Shown in pieces: positions 22,195 through 31,419 of a stretch of 64,000 bases of DNA. The stretch covers positions 1 to 64,000 of the forward strand of contig JAFTYM010000046.1 of the NCBI GenBank assembly GCA_017461585.1. Reading direction: 5' to 3'. The first letter of the stretch is position 1; each line of letters opens with the position of its first letter. The stretch is from Oscillospiraceae bacterium (GTDB lineage: Bacteria > Bacillota > Clostridia > Oscillospirales > Oscillospiraceae). The position numbers and the translations under genes are program-made. The notes below the pieces were generated by a model that worked only from the letters and a program-made list of their open reading frames with translations, had not been told where the DNA came from and made no database searches.

Positions 22195-25100
22195 TTACTT
22201 CAAAACTACATTTTCGTTGCCGAACATTTCGCGAAGCTCCTGCAGCAGAGCATCGTGAATTATGCAGCGGGTGCCGACGATTTTTTTTGTATCCTCGAAA
22301 TAAATCTTAATTGTCGATTTTCCGGGGAACATCATAAGAACCAGTTTAAGTCTTTCGTATCTGGGGTCTTCTTTTTTGGCAAGCTTTACCCAAATCGTCT
22401 GGTCCTGTGAGGGTGCCTTAGGTTTTTCCTCGCCCGGCATGGGGTCAAGGTCTGACAGGGGACGGATGGTGTCTGCCAGAAGCTGAGGCTCTTTTTCGTC
22501 ACGGGCTGAAATGCGTCCTGTTATCATAACAGGGCTGCCCTCTGACAGATAGCCGCCGCCTGCATCTAATGCTCGCTGGAACACCAGAATCTCAATGCTG
22601 CCGCTGCCATCCTCTAAAGTGACGTAAGCCATAAGACTGCCTGTTTTTGTGGGCTTTGTCTTCACAGTCTCTACAACACCTGCAAGAGAAATCTTTTGGT
22701 CATCGTGGAAAACTGTGTTTCCACCCTCTTTTGCATAGTCGCCCATGACGGCACCGATCATAACAGCGCCTGCTTTCTTTGCGGCTGTGCGGTATTCATC
22801 CATGGGGTGACCCGAGAGGTAAAGGCCTGTAACCTCGTGCTCCATTGCCATAAGCTCGCGTGTTGTAAACTCCGCAATATCAGGCAGGGGAATGGCAGAC
22901 ATTTCCTCGTTGTCATCTTCCATATCGAAAAGACCCATCTGTCCATCGACATTTTTGCGGCGAGTTTCGGCAATGCTGTCCAAAACAAGTCCGCAAACCT
23001 GCATAAGCTGACGGCGCTTTACATTAAGGCTGTCAAAGCCGCCGCATTTTATAAGACTTTCAACGGCGCGGCGGTTGAGCTCTGTGCCGTACATACGGTT
23101 GCAGAATTCGTCGAAGCTTTTGAACTTGCCGCCTGTTTTTCGCTCTGCCATGAGAGCCTTAATAAATCCGCGGCCGATATTTTTGACGGCAACAAGACCG
23201 TAACGGATATTGTCGCCCGAAACGGTGAACATATCGTTGGATTCGTTGACATCGGGAGGCAGAAGCTTAATGCCCATGGCCTTGCATTCTGCCGTGTATT
23301 CGGAAACCTTTTCGGGGCTGTCCAGAACGCTGCTCATAAGAGCTGCCATGTATTCTCTGGGGTAGTGGCACTTTAAGTATGCTGTCTGATAAGAGACGAC
23401 AGCATAGGCAACGGCGTGGGATTTGTTGAAGGCGTAGTTTGCAAAGTCCAGAATTTCGTCATAAATGCTGGCTGCAATGTCTTTCGGAACTCCGTTTGCC
23501 ACAGCACCGCTTATGCCGCGCTCTACGTCGCCTTCGATAAAGGTTTTGCGCTCTTTCTGAATTTCAGCCTGCTTTTTCTTGGACATGGCGCGGCGGATCA
23601 TATCTGCCTGACCGAGAGAGAAGCCGCCCAGTTTACGCAGAATTTCAAGAACTTGTTCCTGATATACGATGCATCCGTAAGTGACCTGCAGAATAGGCTC
23701 AAGCATGGGGTGCTTATAGCTGATTTTTTCGGGGTGGCGGTTGTTGTCCAAAAAGCGGGGGATGGAGTCCATAGGACCGGGGCGGTACAGGGCGATAATA
23801 GCCGTAATATCTTCGATGCTTTTGGGGGCAAGTCCTGTGCAGACATTTGTCATACCTGTGGATTCAAGCTGGAAAACGCCCGAGGTTTTGCCTGCGGAGA
23901 GCATAGCGAAGGTTTCTGCATCGTCGTCGGGAATAGTCTTTATATCAAAGTTCGGTGTGTGCTGACGGATGGTTTGCACAGCATCATCGATGACCGTAAG
24001 GTTTCGCAGTCCCAAAAAGTCCATTTTGAGAAGACCCAGCTCTTCCAAGGTTGTCATAACATACTGGGTCGCAATGGAATCATCCTTTTTGGAAAGGGTA
24101 AGGGGGACGTATTCGCTGACAGGCTTTTTGGTGATAACGACACCTGCTGCGTGTGTACCGGAGTCCTTGGGCATATCCTCAAGAGCCTTTGCCGTATCAA
24201 TAACGCGGCGGATGCGCTCGTCGTTGTCATACATATCGCGCAGGTTTTTGGAGGTTTCCAAAGCCTGCTCTATTTTTATATTCAGAACGTTGGGAATCTC
24301 TTTTGCCAGAGCATTTTCCTCTGCAAAGGTGAGGGAGAGCGCCTTTGATACGTTGCGGACTGCGTTCTTTGCCTTGAGTGTGTTAAAAGTAACGATTTGC
24401 GCAACGTGGTCTTCACCGTATTTGCGCTTTACATAATCTATGACCTCGCCACGTCTGCGTTCGCAGAAGTCCATATCAATATCGGGCATGCTTACGCGCT
24501 CGGGGTTTAAGAAACGCTCGAAGTAAAGGCTGTATTTCATTGGGTCAATATCGGTGATCTCCAAGCAGTAGGAGACGATACTTCCTGCGGCAGAGCCGCG
24601 TCCGGGACCTACGGGTATGCCCTTGTTTTTGGCGTACATTACAAAGTCCTGAACGATAAGGAAGTAGTCTGTAAAGCCCATGCGGCCGATCATGTCCAGC
24701 TCGTAGTCAAGCTGGTTCATAAGAGTTTCGCTGCCCTCTCCATAGCGCTTTTTAAAGCCTATAAGGCATTGACTTCTCAAGTATTCTGCGCTGGTGACGC
24801 CTTCGGGAAGCTTGAATTCCGGCAGATGATAGTGACCGAATTCGAAGTCCAGATTGCACATTTCAGCAATTTTCAAGGTGTTGTCAGCTGCTTCGGGGTA
24901 TTCAGGGAACAGCGCACGCATATCTTTTTCAGACTTGAGGAAAAATTCCGTAGTTTCAAAGCGCATGCGGTCAGGCTCTTCAACAGTTTTGCCTGTCTGG
25001 ATGCACATGAGGACATCCTGAGCGTAAGAGTCGTCGCGGGTGAGATAGTGAACATCGTTTGTGACCACAAGGGGAATTCCTGTCTCGCGGTGACTGCGTA

Positions 25101-25668
25101 ATATTCCCTCGTTTACCTGTGCCTGCTCGCGAAGTCCGTGATCCTGCAGCTCAAGGTAAAAACTGTCCTCACCGAACATTTCGCGCATTTCCAAAGCTGT
25201 GCGCTTTGCGCCGTCGTAATCACCCTCGGCTATGCATCTGGGAATTTCACCTGCGACGCAGGCGGACAGGGCAATCAGACCTTCGCTGTGCTGCTTCAGT
25301 AAGGTTTTGTCAATGCGCGGCTTTACATAATATCCTTCTGTGAAGGCGCGGCTGACCAGCTGACACAGGTTTTTGTAGCCTGTCTCATTTTTACAAAGCA
25401 GCACAAGGTGATAGCGCGTAGAGTCCAGCTCACGCTCTTTGTCAAAACGGCTTCGCGGTGCAACATATACCTCGCAGCCGATGATGGGCTTTATGCCCTG
25501 TTTTTGTGCTTCCTTGTAAAAATTGACAGCGCCGTACATAACGCCGTGGTCGGTAATGGCAACGGCAGGCTGTCCAAGGTCGCATGCGCGCTTTACGAGG
25601 TCGCGGATGCGGCAGGCACCGTCTAAAAGACTGTATTCACTATGGACATGAAGATGTACAAATGCCAT
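22195..25668 (-). CDS. dnaE: DNA polymerase III alpha subunit DnaE
   Basis: Replicative polymerase of the DnaE class; in low-GC Gram-positives it extends primers alongside PolC. The 1157 residues show the PHP domain (HLHVHSEYS 5-13), the palm with PGRGSAAGS (355-363) and catalytic DIDMD (396-400), then the finger, helix-hairpin-helix and OB-fold regions; the OB domain sits near residue 980-1060. Length and motifs fit DnaE1/DnaE3 types and not PolC, since no DEDDh exonuclease domain is inserted. It is the last gene after a TPR gene on the same strand. Confidence 0.97.
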   Translation of the reverse strand: MAFVHLHVHSEYSLLDGACRIRDLVKRACDLGQPAVAITDHGVMYGAVNFYKEAQKQGIKPIIGCEVYVAPRSRFDKERELDSTRYHLVLLCKNETGYKNLCQLVSRAFTEGYYVKPRIDKTLLKQHSEGLIALSACVAGEIPRCIAEGDYDGAKRTALEMREMFGEDSFYLELQDHGLREQAQVNEGILRSHRETGIPLVVTNDVHYLTRDDSYAQDVLMCIQTGKTVEEPDRMRFETTEFFLKSEKDMRALFPEYPEAADNTLKIAEMCNLDFEFGHYHLPEFKLPEGVTSAEYLRSQCLIGFKKRYGEGSETLMNQLDYELDMIGRMGFTDYFLIVQDFVMYAKNKGIPVGPGRGSAAGSIVSYCLEITDIDPMKYSLYFERFLNPERVSMPDIDMDFCERRRGEVIDYVKRKYGEDHVAQIVTFNTLKAKNAVRNVSKALSLTFAEENALAKEIPNVLNIKIEQALETSKNLRDMYDNDERIRRVIDTAKALEDMPKDSGTHAAGVVITKKPVSEYVPLTLSKKDDSIATQYVMTTLEELGLLKMDFLGLRNLTVIDDAVQTIRQHTPNFDIKTIPDDDAETFAMLSAGKTSGVFQLESTGMTNVCTGLAPKSIEDITAIIALYRPGPMDSIPRFLDNNRHPEKISYKHPMLEPILQVTYGCIVYQEQVLEILRKLGGFSLGQADMIRRAMSKKKQAEIQKERKTFIEGDVERGISGAVANGVPKDIAASIYDEILDFANYAFNKSHAVAYAVVSYQTAYLKCHYPREYMAALMSSVLDSPEKVSEYTAECKAMGIKLLPPDVNESNDMFTVSGDNIRYGLVAVKNIGRGFIKALMAERKTGGKFKSFDEFCNRMYGTELNRRAVESLIKCGGFDSLNVKRRQLMQVCGLVLDSIAETRRKNVDGQMGLFDMEDDNEEMSAIPLPDIAEFTTRELMAMEHEVTGLYLSGHPMDEYRTAAKKAGAVMIGAVMGDYAKEGGNTVFHDDQKISLAGVVETVKTKPTKTGSLMAYVTLEDGSGSIEILVFQRALDAGGGYLSEGSPVMITGRISARDEKEPQLLADTIRPLSDLDPMPGEEKPKAPSQDQTIWVKLAKKEDPRYERLKLVLMMFPGKSTIKIYFEDTKKIVGTRCIIHDALLQELREMFGNENVVLK

Positions 25669-25705
25669 TGCTTTTCCTCCGATAAAAGTTAATAAAGTTT
25701 ACATA

Positions 25706-25731
25706 ACAGGGCTGTGAGAACACAGCCCTGT
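25706..25731 (-). terminator. Hairpin between the TPR gene and dnaE
   Basis: Perfect 11-bp stem ACAGGGCTGTG (25706-25716) with its complement (25721-25731). On the minus strand it is followed by a mixed T/A stretch with no good T-run, so it may be a weak terminator or an mRNA-stabilising stem. Confidence 0.5.
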
Positions 25732-25747
25732 TTGTTTGTGCGGTATT

Positions 25748-26713
25748 TTAGCCGAGCTTTGCAAGGATCTCGTTTGCAGTCTTCTTGTAGAAGTCTGCTT
25801 TTTCCTTGTTGCCCAGAGTTTCAAATGCCATGGATGCGTTGCGGCAGCCGACGGCGTATTCTTTGTTCTCGCCGAAAATGAGCTTTGTCTTTTCGATAGC
25901 CTTTTCAAAGGTCTCGGCAGCGCCTGCTACATCGCCTGCGTTAAAGAGCATAACGGCCTTTGTGTTAAGAGCGCCTGCGTAGTGGGGGTTTAAGCCGCCG
26001 TCCATATTTTCAAACATGGAAATAGCTGCGTTGAGATATTCGATGGCTCTCTCGCGGTTGCCGGAATTGTAGTATGTGACGGCGAGGTTTGCTCTGTTTG
26101 TTGCGATTTCGGCATCGTTATCGGGAACTTTTTCGAGATAAGTAAGTGCCTTTTCAAAGTTCTCTGCTGCGCTGGCAAGGTCGCCCATGTCCTGATATAC
26201 AAGACCTGTGTTGTTGTAAAGACCTGCCATTTCATAGTCAGATGTGTTGCTTGCCTTGAGCAGAATTGTTTCAGCTTCTTTGAAAGAAGCGAGAGCCTCG
26301 TCTAATTTACCCATAAGGCGCAGAGCACCTGCCATATTGAGGATAACAACTGCGTATGCGCTGTTATTCTGCATACCGCGGATCTCCAGCTCTGCCTTTA
26401 CTGCGTCAAAAGCGGTGAGACACATGTCCCATTTGCTGAGGCCGCGGTAGAAGCATGCCATCTCGTTGAGAACTGCGATTCTTGTGTCGCTGCAGTTGAT
26501 GATCCACTCTTTCTCATGGTCGGAAAGCTGGTCATATTTTTCTTCACCTGTGCGGTCGCAATGGTCATCGCAGCTGCCGCAGGAGCTGGGGATAATCATA
26601 TATTCTTCAGACATTGCAAGGCTGTCTTTCAAAAACTGCTCGGTAGCAGCGTTGTCGTGTCTTGCGTAGTATTCGTCAAGATCAGCATAAAATTTGTTGA
26701 TGTCAAAAGCCAT
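25748..26713 (-). CDS. Tetratricopeptide repeat protein
   Basis: A 321-residue cytoplasmic protein, helical throughout, with tandem TPR/TPR_12-type units from about residue 85 to the end (repeated A-x-LY-N-x-G and A-x-x-x-x-x-A patterns). No signal peptide, membrane helix or enzymatic domain is seen. The N-terminal part carries a Cys cluster C45-x2-C48-x3-C52, uncommon for a TPR protein. TPR arrays mediate protein contacts; the partner is unknown. It has its own promoter and a strong AAGGAGGAG ribosome binding site. Confidence 0.85.
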   Translation of the reverse strand: MAFDINKFYADLDEYYARHDNAATEQFLKDSLAMSEEYMIIPSSCGSCDDHCDRTGEEKYDQLSDHEKEWIINCSDTRIAVLNEMACFYRGLSKWDMCLTAFDAVKAELEIRGMQNNSAYAVVILNMAGALRLMGKLDEALASFKEAETILLKASNTSDYEMAGLYNNTGLVYQDMGDLASAAENFEKALTYLEKVPDNDAEIATNRANLAVTYYNSGNRERAIEYLNAAISMFENMDGGLNPHYAGALNTKAVMLFNAGDVAGAAETFEKAIEKTKLIFGENKEYAVGCRNASMAFETLGNKEKADFYKKTANEILAKLG

Positions 26714-26751
26714 AGGTAGCTCCTCCTTAAAATTAATAGTTTTATAACTAT

Positions 26752-26780
26752 ATTTTACAGGGTCGGTACCTTTCAGTCAA
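26752..26780 (-). promoter_or_regulatory. Sigma-A promoter of the TPR gene
   Basis: Minus-strand TTGACT (26775-26780), 17-base spacer, TAAAAT (26752-26757). Confidence 0.7.
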
Positions 26781-26801
26781 CCGATTACCCATGCAAAAAT
26801 C

Positions 26802-27479
26802 TTATTTGGGCATGCTTCCTGTAGCGCCTTCAAGACCATGAGCCAAGTCTGTGGAGAAGCCTGCCTGAAGAGACGGTGCGATTTCAAAGACCTTATCAAC
26901 ATAAGTGTAGTCGGAGTAGCCCATTCTTGCCAGAGGTTTGATCTTTACAATGTCGATCTTACCGTCGGGCAGCAGAAATTCGTCCTTAATGTGAACACCG
27001 ACGACCTTGCCGATGATGATGTCAGCTGTGCCCACTCTTCCGTCGCCGGGGAGACGAATGGTCTGAAAGTGTTTGCACTCAAACTGGATTGGAGACTCTG
27101 CTACACGGAAGGGTTTTACGAGGTTTGAGGGGGCTTTTGTAAGGCCTGCCTTTTCAAACTCATCAACACCGTACTCAAAACCTGCTGCAGTGATGTTCAT
27201 AGCCTCCCGCAGGTCGTATGTGACCATGTTGTATACAAATTCGCCTGTCTCTTCGATGTTTCTGGTGGTGTCCTTTCTCTGAGACTCGCTGCCCTGATTG
27301 ATGGAAACGAGGACATAAGGGGGATCAAAGGTGAGGTTTGTAAACTGGCTGTAAGGTGCGAGGTTTGATACACCGTCAGCACTTATTGTAGAGAGCCAGC
27401 CGATAGCGCGGGGAACTACGCATGCTTTGAAAGGGGGACGGGAAAGACCGTGGTCGTTTTTAGCGGTTTCGTAAAACAT
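26802..27479 (-). CDS. Flavin reductase-like (flavoredoxin) domain protein
   Basis: A 225-residue FMN-binding split-barrel protein of the flavin reductase/flavoredoxin family. Visible marks are the N-terminal PFKACVVPRAIGWLST block, the NLAPYSQF loop and PPYVLVSIN, which line the flavin site. Related proteins reduce flavin with NAD(P)H or act as electron carriers in anaerobes. The frame stays open 63 bases upstream, but the ATG at 27479 follows GGAGG and gives the family N-terminus. It is a monocistronic gene diverging from the eut operon. Confidence 0.88.
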   Translation of the reverse strand: MFYETAKNDHGLSRPPFKACVVPRAIGWLSTISADGVSNLAPYSQFTNLTFDPPYVLVSINQGSESQRKDTTRNIEETGEFVYNMVTYDLREAMNITAAGFEYGVDEFEKAGLTKAPSNLVKPFRVAESPIQFECKHFQTIRLPGDGRVGTADIIIGKVVGVHIKDEFLLPDGKIDIVKIKPLARMGYSDYTYVDKVFEIAPSLQAGFSTDLAHGLEGATGSMPK

Positions 27480-27513
27480 AGGTATACCTCCGTTAATAGA
27501 TTGTCTTATTAAC

Positions 27514-27542
27514 AGTATAGCCGAAAGCGGAGCTTTCTTCAA
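27514..27542 (-). promoter_or_regulatory. Sigma-A promoter of the flavin reductase gene
   Basis: Minus-strand TTGAAG (27537-27542), 17-base spacer, TATACT (27514-27519). Confidence 0.7.
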
Positions 27543-27594
27543 GACGTCTCATTGCCGATGTGAGCATGCGTGAAAATTTAATACATGAATTTTA

Positions 27595-27610
27595 AGTATT
27601 GGGGAATACT
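27595..27610 (+). promoter_or_regulatory. Palindrome at the head of the eut operon
   Basis: AGTATT-GGGG-AATACT, a perfect 6-bp inverted repeat about 25 bases before the probable start of the alcohol dehydrogenase gene. It may be an operator or a small RNA hairpin. No convincing sigma-A promoter was found for the eut operon between 27543 and 27634. Confidence 0.4.
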
Positions 27611-27634
27611 GGTTTTGAAAAGGCGGTGGTAAAA

Positions 27635-28717
27635 GTGGATGTGTTTTGCTGTAATACCAAAATTATTTCGGGAACAGGCGCAGTATCGGCACTTGCAGAA
27701 TTTGGCGCTGGCAAAGTGTTTTTAGTCTCGGATCCGTATTTTGTTAAAAACGGAACGGCGGACAGAGTACTTGCGGCGACTAAAGCGCAGTATACAGAGG
27801 TTTTTGACGGAGTACAGCCCGATCCCTCGGTGGAATTGGCGGCTGAAGGAACTGCAAAACTGAAAAAGTTTGAGCCTGACCTTGTTGTTGCACTTGGCGG
27901 CGGCAGCGCTATTGATTGCGCCAAGGCAATGCGGTTTTTTGCCGGAGAGAAAAATATCTTCGCTGCAATACCCACAACTTCGGGCTCGGGCTCTGAGGTG
28001 ACGGATTTTGCGATATTGACCTATGGGGAGACAAAGCACCCCTTGGTGGATCCCAAGTTAAGACCTGATGCTGCGATTTTGGACGACGAGCTGCTTGCTC
28101 AGCTGCCAAAGTCATTGATTGCGGACAGCGGATTTGATGTCCTGTCACATGCGCTTGAGGCATGTGCTGCGACAGACAGCGGGACGATAACGGATTGCCT
28201 GGCAAAAGAGGCGTTTGTGTGTGCTTTCAACATGCTGCCCTTATCCTACGCAGGACAAACACAGGTGCGGCTTAAGGTGCATGAGGCATCCTGCCTTGCG
28301 GGGATGGCGTTTACTCAGGCAGGACTTGGTATATGTCATGCTCTTGCCCATGCTTTGGGCGGAATGTTCCATATACCTCATGGAAGACTTAATGCTGTAC
28401 TGCTTCCTGCAGTCGTTGGAGTTAACAGTTCTGCTGCAGGACGAAAATATGCAGAGTTTGCCAAAGCTGCAGGAGTTGGCGGCGGAGCGGATACGATAAT
28501 CGTGAGAAATCTGAAAAACTCCCTTGTAAGACTGCGCCGACAGCTTAACTTGCCTGATACGCTTATACAGGCAGGGGCGGACGCAAAAATACTGAGAAGC
28601 AGACAGGGTGAGATCATAAAAACCGCGCTGCAGGATCCCTGCTGCCGCACAAATCCAGTACCTGTGACGGAAAGTCTTTTAAAACAGGTGCTCGATGAGG
28701 TGACGGGGCGTGGGTGA
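27635..28717 (+). CDS. eutG: Iron-containing alcohol dehydrogenase, EutG type
   Basis: Reduces acetaldehyde to ethanol with NADH, recycling NAD+ for the aldehyde dehydrogenase within the ethanolamine pathway. It is a group III (Fe-dependent) ADH of 360 residues: TKIISGTGA near the N-terminus, the dinucleotide motif GGGSAIDCAKA, PTTSGSGSEVT, and the metal-site region with SGFDVLSHALEA and CHALAHALGG ... HIPHG. The start is uncertain: TTG at 27599 is possible, but GTG at 27635 has a better site (AGGCGGTGG) and family length. Its end overlaps eutA by eight bases, fixing it in the operon. Confidence 0.88.
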   Translation: MDVFCCNTKIISGTGAVSALAEFGAGKVFLVSDPYFVKNGTADRVLAATKAQYTEVFDGVQPDPSVELAAEGTAKLKKFEPDLVVALGGGSAIDCAKAMRFFAGEKNIFAAIPTTSGSGSEVTDFAILTYGETKHPLVDPKLRPDAAILDDELLAQLPKSLIADSGFDVLSHALEACAATDSGTITDCLAKEAFVCAFNMLPLSYAGQTQVRLKVHEASCLAGMAFTQAGLGICHALAHALGGMFHIPHGRLNAVLLPAVVGVNSSAAGRKYAEFAKAAGVGGGADTIIVRNLKNSLVRLRRQLNLPDTLIQAGADAKILRSRQGEIIKTALQDPCCRTNPVPVTESLLKQVLDEVTGRG

Positions 28718-30032
28718 GAGCCTTTTAAGTGTAGGACTGGACGTTGGAACGACGTCCACGCAGATGATCTTGTCCAAGCTCAATATTGAGAATAAAGCAG
28801 GAGCTTTTTCCGTACCGGAAATGGAAATTTCAGAAAGAGAAATAGTATATAAAAGCGAGGTTCACTTTACCCCTCTTCGCGGAGCTGATTTGGTCGATGC
28901 AGAGAAACTGCGGACTATTATTGCAGATGAATACAAAAAGGCAGGGGCAGAACGAACAAGTGTAGATACAGGCGCGATTATCATTACGGGAGAAACCAGC
29001 CGCAAGGAAAACGCAGATGCGGTCTTACACGAGCTTTCGGATTTTGCGGGCGATTTCGTTGTGGCAACGGCAGGGCCTGATCTTGAAAGTGTTCTGGCGG
29101 CAAAAGGTGCAGGTGCGGACAAGTTTTCCGAAAAAACAGGCAAAACTGTTCTGCACATGGATATCGGCGGCGGAACGAGCAATCTTGCTCTTATTAAAGA
29201 CGGGCGGATAGTAAAGACAGGGTGCCTTAACGTAGGCGGCAGACTTGTGAAGTTTGATGAGGCGGGCAAAGTGACATACGTCTCTCCTGTCCTGCGCGGA
29301 CTTTGCGATGTTTGTGTGGGAGATCATATTACAGAACGTACAGTTGAAGATATCTCGAAACTACTGGTCTCTGCGTTGGAAATGGTGTGCGCAAAAAGAG
29401 GAGAGACGGAGCTGCTTCGGAAGCTTGCCACGGAAGGAACAGATATGGCGCCTGTACAGGCGGACGTCATATCATTTTCGGGCGGTGTGGCGGACTGTAT
29501 AGACAGGGATGTGCCGTGGAGACAGTACGGGGATATAGGTCCTGTTTTGGGCAGGGAAATACGGAAGTCCCTTCTTTGCAGTGAGGAATATGTTCTCGGA
29601 GAGGAGACGATACGCGCAACGGTCATCGGCGCAGGCTGCCACAGTGCACAGCTTTCGGGAAGTACGGTATTTTATCAGAACATCACTTTTCCGCTGAAGA
29701 ATATTCCTGTTGTGAAATTCGGTGAGAGTGCGAAATTGCATGAGGATGCTGTGTTTTGGTCTATTGAGGATTTTGGTTTGCCCGACTATTCAAGAGTAGC
29801 TGCTCTTGCGGATGAGATAGTCAACAGAGTTAAAAGCGGACCTGTATATATTTGCGTTGAACGTGATATGGCCAAGGCTTTGGGGCAGGCTGTTGCCATG
29901 AAAGCGGCAAAGGACAGACCCATATTATGCGTTGACAGGATAAAGCTCCTGCCCGAAAGCTATATGGATGTGGGTGAACCTGTAGGACCTGCGCTGCCTG
30001 TTGTAATAAAAACACTTGTACTTTCAAATTAA
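28710..30032 (+). CDS. eutA: Ethanolamine ammonia-lyase reactivating factor EutA
   Basis: ATPase of the actin/Hsp70 superfamily that exchanges damaged cobalamin from EutBC for fresh adenosylcobalamin. The 440 residues contain the phosphate-1 motif GLDVGTTSTQ (9-18) and the phosphate-2 motif MDIGGGTSN (about 150-158). It lies directly before eutB, as in most eut operons. Start is a GTG overlapping the ADH gene. Confidence 0.93.
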   Translation: MGESLLSVGLDVGTTSTQMILSKLNIENKAGAFSVPEMEISEREIVYKSEVHFTPLRGADLVDAEKLRTIIADEYKKAGAERTSVDTGAIIITGETSRKENADAVLHELSDFAGDFVVATAGPDLESVLAAKGAGADKFSEKTGKTVLHMDIGGGTSNLALIKDGRIVKTGCLNVGGRLVKFDEAGKVTYVSPVLRGLCDVCVGDHITERTVEDISKLLVSALEMVCAKRGETELLRKLATEGTDMAPVQADVISFSGGVADCIDRDVPWRQYGDIGPVLGREIRKSLLCSEEYVLGEETIRATVIGAGCHSAQLSGSTVFYQNITFPLKNIPVVKFGESAKLHEDAVFWSIEDFGLPDYSRVAALADEIVNRVKSGPVYICVERDMAKALGQAVAMKAAKDRPILCVDRIKLLPESYMDVGEPVGPALPVVIKTLVLSN

Positions 30033-30042
30033 GGAGAAATTG

Positions 30043-31407
30043 ATGAAACTTAAAACTACATTGCTGGGGAAAACATATTGTTTTAACAGCGTAAAAGATG
30101 TTTTGGCAAAAGCCAACGAGGAAAAGACGGGAGATAAGCTGGCAGGTCTGGCGGCGGAAACAGCACAGGAACGCGTTGCCGCAAAGGTTGTTCTCAGCGC
30201 GCTGACCTTGGGAGATTTAAGAGAGAACCCTGCGGTGCCATACGAAGAGGATGAGGTCACGCGGATCATACAGGACGATGTAAACGAAAAGGTGTATGCA
30301 AAGATACGAAACTGGACGGTGTCTGATTTTCGCGAGTGGATTTTAAACGAAAAGACAACAGGTGCGGATATCCGCAGAATCAGCCGCGGTCTTACATCTG
30401 AAATGGTGGCGGCTGCAGCAAAGCTGATGAGTAACCTCGACCTTATTTACGCGTCGAGCAAAATGACGGTAACGGCACATTGCAACACGACCATAGGTCT
30501 TCCCGGAACGCTTTCCTGCAGATTGCAGCCCAACCACACGACAGACGACCCTGAGGGTATTACCGCATCCGTTCTCGAAGGACTTAGCTTCGGTGCGGGA
30601 GATGCGGTAATCGGACTAAACCCCGTAACGGACTCTCCAGAGCAGGTGGGGAAAATACTGCGCAGATTTCAGGAGATAAAGGAGTATTGGGAGATACCCA
30701 CGCAGATATGCGTTCTTGCCCATGTAACGGCGCAGATGAAAGCTGTGAGAGAGGGGGCACCCTGTGATCTTATTTTCCAGAGCATCGCAGGCAGCCAGAA
30801 GGGAAATGAGGCATTTGGATTTGATGCATCAACACTTGAAGAGGCTCGGCAGATGCTTCTGCGTGACGGGACCGCAGAAGGTCCCAATGTTATGTACTTT
30901 GAGACAGGTCAGGGCTCGGAGCTGAGCAGCAATGCCCACCACGACACCGATCAGGTGACTATGGAGGCTCGGTGTTACGGTTTTGCAAAGAGATTTCAGC
31001 CGTTTCTCGTAAATACCGTTGTAGGATTTATCGGTCCTGAATACCTTTACGACTCAAAGCAGGTCACAAGGGCAGGTCTTGAAGATCACTTTATGGGTAA
31101 ACTTACGGGCATTTCCATGGGCTGTGACTGCTGCTATACAAACCATATGAAGGCAGATCAGAACGATATTGAGAATCTGGCGGCGCTTTTATGCATGGCA
31201 GGGTGCAACTATTTTATGGGAATTCCTCACGGAGATGACATTATGCTCAACTACCAGACAACGGGATTCCGTGAGACAGCGGCGCTTCGCGAGATAACAG
31301 GGAAAACGGCTATTCCTGAATTCCAGAGATGGCTTGAAAAAATGGGATTTTGGGAAAACGGCAAGCTGACGGCAAAAGCAGGCGACGGCTCAAGTCTGCT
31401 GTTTTAA
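30043..31407 (+). CDS. eutB: Ethanolamine ammonia-lyase heavy chain EutB
   Basis: Large subunit of the adenosylcobalamin enzyme that splits ethanolamine into acetaldehyde and ammonia inside the microcompartment. The 454-residue length matches the family. Conserved blocks include SSKMTVTAHCNTTIG, the QPNHTTDDPEG loop and FETGQGSELSSNAHH, which form the TIM-barrel active site. The ATG at 30043 follows AAGGAG; an in-frame codon 27 bases upstream lies inside eutA. Confidence 0.97.
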   Translation: MKLKTTLLGKTYCFNSVKDVLAKANEEKTGDKLAGLAAETAQERVAAKVVLSALTLGDLRENPAVPYEEDEVTRIIQDDVNEKVYAKIRNWTVSDFREWILNEKTTGADIRRISRGLTSEMVAAAAKLMSNLDLIYASSKMTVTAHCNTTIGLPGTLSCRLQPNHTTDDPEGITASVLEGLSFGAGDAVIGLNPVTDSPEQVGKILRRFQEIKEYWEIPTQICVLAHVTAQMKAVREGAPCDLIFQSIAGSQKGNEAFGFDASTLEEARQMLLRDGTAEGPNVMYFETGQGSELSSNAHHDTDQVTMEARCYGFAKRFQPFLVNTVVGFIGPEYLYDSKQVTRAGLEDHFMGKLTGISMGCDCCYTNHMKADQNDIENLAALLCMAGCNYFMGIPHGDDIMLNYQTTGFRETAALREITGKTAIPEFQRWLEKMGFWENGKLTAKAGDGSSLLF

Positions 31408-31419
31408 GGGGGTACGAGA

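Noticed and set aside
27480..27640. EutVW-type dual hairpin or cobalamin riboswitch ahead of the eut operon
   Set aside because: Neither the paired hairpins nor a B12-box-like block was found in the short upstream region.
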